Assembly (NCBI RefSeq): GCF_001522545.3
Contig: NC_031769.1
Location: forward strand, 20,732,515-20,796,514
DNA from: Parus major
Lineage: Eukaryota > Chordata > Aves > Passeriformes > Paridae
DNA: 64,000 nt
Direction: 5' to 3'
Of this stretch, positions 63,101-64,000 are shown in pieces (positions within the stretch are counted from its first letter, which is position 1; each line of letters begins with the position of its first letter). The notes beneath the pieces were generated by a model, which ran no database searches, was not told the DNA's origin, and was given only the letters and a program-made list of their open reading frames with translations. A program made the translations under genes and the position numbers.

Positions 63101-64000
63101 TCCAATTTTTTAGATTTACAGTTTCTTTTGTACTTGTGTTGCAGTTAGGAATTTTATGTTATTATGCCTTGATAATTTTTATACAGATTACTATTTTCAA
63201 AGTAACTTTCTCCATTCTTGCTGCAAAAGAGCTTGTACTCAATTGAAAGTAGTTACAGTTTTATTCTCAGTGCACATGGAAAGTAATTAATATGTTAGAT
63301 AAGAGATTGAAAGGCAAAACATGTAACTGCGTTTCAGGGATGATGTGAATGACCATTGAATACGGAAAAATGTGCGTTCTGGTTTTTGGTGGATTCGGTT
63401 GTTGTCAAACACTAATACAAAACCACCACTGGATAGCAAGAGTAACTGAAAACCAAAGCAAACTTTTAGCTCCTAATTTTGGGAAGAGTTAAATGTCTGT
63501 TAATTCCTATTCTATGATCACACAAAGGTGTGACTACTGCACACCTTGCCTTTGGAGTTGGTGGAGTGATATATCTATATCTAATGGTGCCTGTGTTCTC
63601 CACCAAATCTGCTTGCAAAACATCAGTCTGTGGGTTTCTTTGTGTGCTCATTTTAGTGTTAAAGACTTGGGTGATAAAGCAGCATAAATGGAAGCTTTAA
63701 AAATACTATCTTGAGTATTCTTACCACTTGGATAAGAACAGAGAGAAACTCTTGTTTTGGAGAGCTAATTGGTGTCATATTTGGCTATAGTGTGATGTTT
63801 TGACCAACAACTGAAATAATTCGGAATTGTAGAAACATTAGAGGGTGTTTTTTTGTGCAAAATGTATAAACTTTTAATGAATCTCAAGTCATTTAGCGAA
63901 CAAACCAAATTGCTTTAGAGAGGAAGTGGTCTGAAGGTCATAAAGCTGCCAAAATATTACCTTTCGTAGTGCCAAAAACAGGGCCTTGGCACAGGTATTA
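57187..64000 (+). other. Intron 1 continued to window end
   Basis: AT-rich and intron-like. An 83-codon minus-strand frame at 59,005-59,256 has somewhat protein-like composition (see findings). A strong donor-like 'ctg|gtaagtga' at about 58,313 has no acceptor upstream. An A-run lies at 60,654-60,671. Otherwise nothing supported. Confidence 0.45.
60654..60671 (+). repeat. A18 homopolymer
   Basis: Eighteen A bases, possibly the tail of a retrocopy. No recognisable retrocopy body precedes it. Confidence 0.9.

Noticed and set aside
1..64000. CRISPR arrays, bacterial operons, tRNA or rRNA genes
   Set aside because: Nothing matches: no regularly spaced direct repeats with unique spacers, no ribosome-binding-site-linked ORF series, and no cloverleaf or rRNA core motifs. 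The repeat content is vertebrate.

Overview
This window looks like vertebrate nuclear DNA, most probably from a bird. The interspersed repeats I can recognise are almost all CR1 LINE copies in both orientations, several with the diagnostic 3' end (a 'gatgatctttaaggtcc' block, then an 'attctatgattct' tail). I see no L1 or Alu. Background sequence is AT-rich, with two sharply bounded CpG-rich islands. Coding sequence is sparse and cut into short exons, so nearly all open frames longer than 60 codons are chance or repeat-derived.

Layout, left to right. 1-6,900: non-coding DNA with a damaged antisense coding-like relic (about 280-705), a long CR1 copy (about 715-1,785) and two stacked CR1 tails (about 6,203-6,655 and 6,690-6,850). 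6,940-7,360: a small CpG island with a GC-rich minisatellite. 8,085-8,125: a weakly supported 41-nt exon. 13,077-13,500: two coding-like 3' ends face each other, with poly(A) signals 10 bases apart on opposite strands. 13.5-29.8 kb: AT-rich non-coding DNA with microsatellites, a split ancient CR1 and one 42-nt microexon with good splice sites (27,151-27,192). 29,832-about 30,510: a credible plus-strand terminal exon with stop codon, 3'UTR and AATAAA; I could not identify its gene. 30.5-41.8 kb: apparently intergenic, with CR1 copies and a GGAAT pentamer array.

41.8-44.0 kb: a large CpG island holding the 5' end of a plus-strand gene. Its first coding exon starts at 42,994 with a hydrophobic leader (MSRSAALLLCLLGC) and runs to a splice donor at 43,088. 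I do not recognise the gene. Two upstream reading frames abut this start through overlapping stop/start codons (TGATG, then ATGA). This three-frame tiling is the most interesting regulatory observation in the window. 44.0-64.0 kb looks like the long first intron of this gene. It carries an exact 89-bp tandem duplication, a CR1 fragment and one weak candidate for exon 2 (56,963-57,015).

I see no convincing new multi-gene system. The useful leads are the tiled uORFs, the unidentified terminal exons, the overlapping convergent 3' ends, the microexons and the duplication. Repeat calls rest on recalled family consensus, and gene models on reading splice signals and frames; neither was checked by a search.
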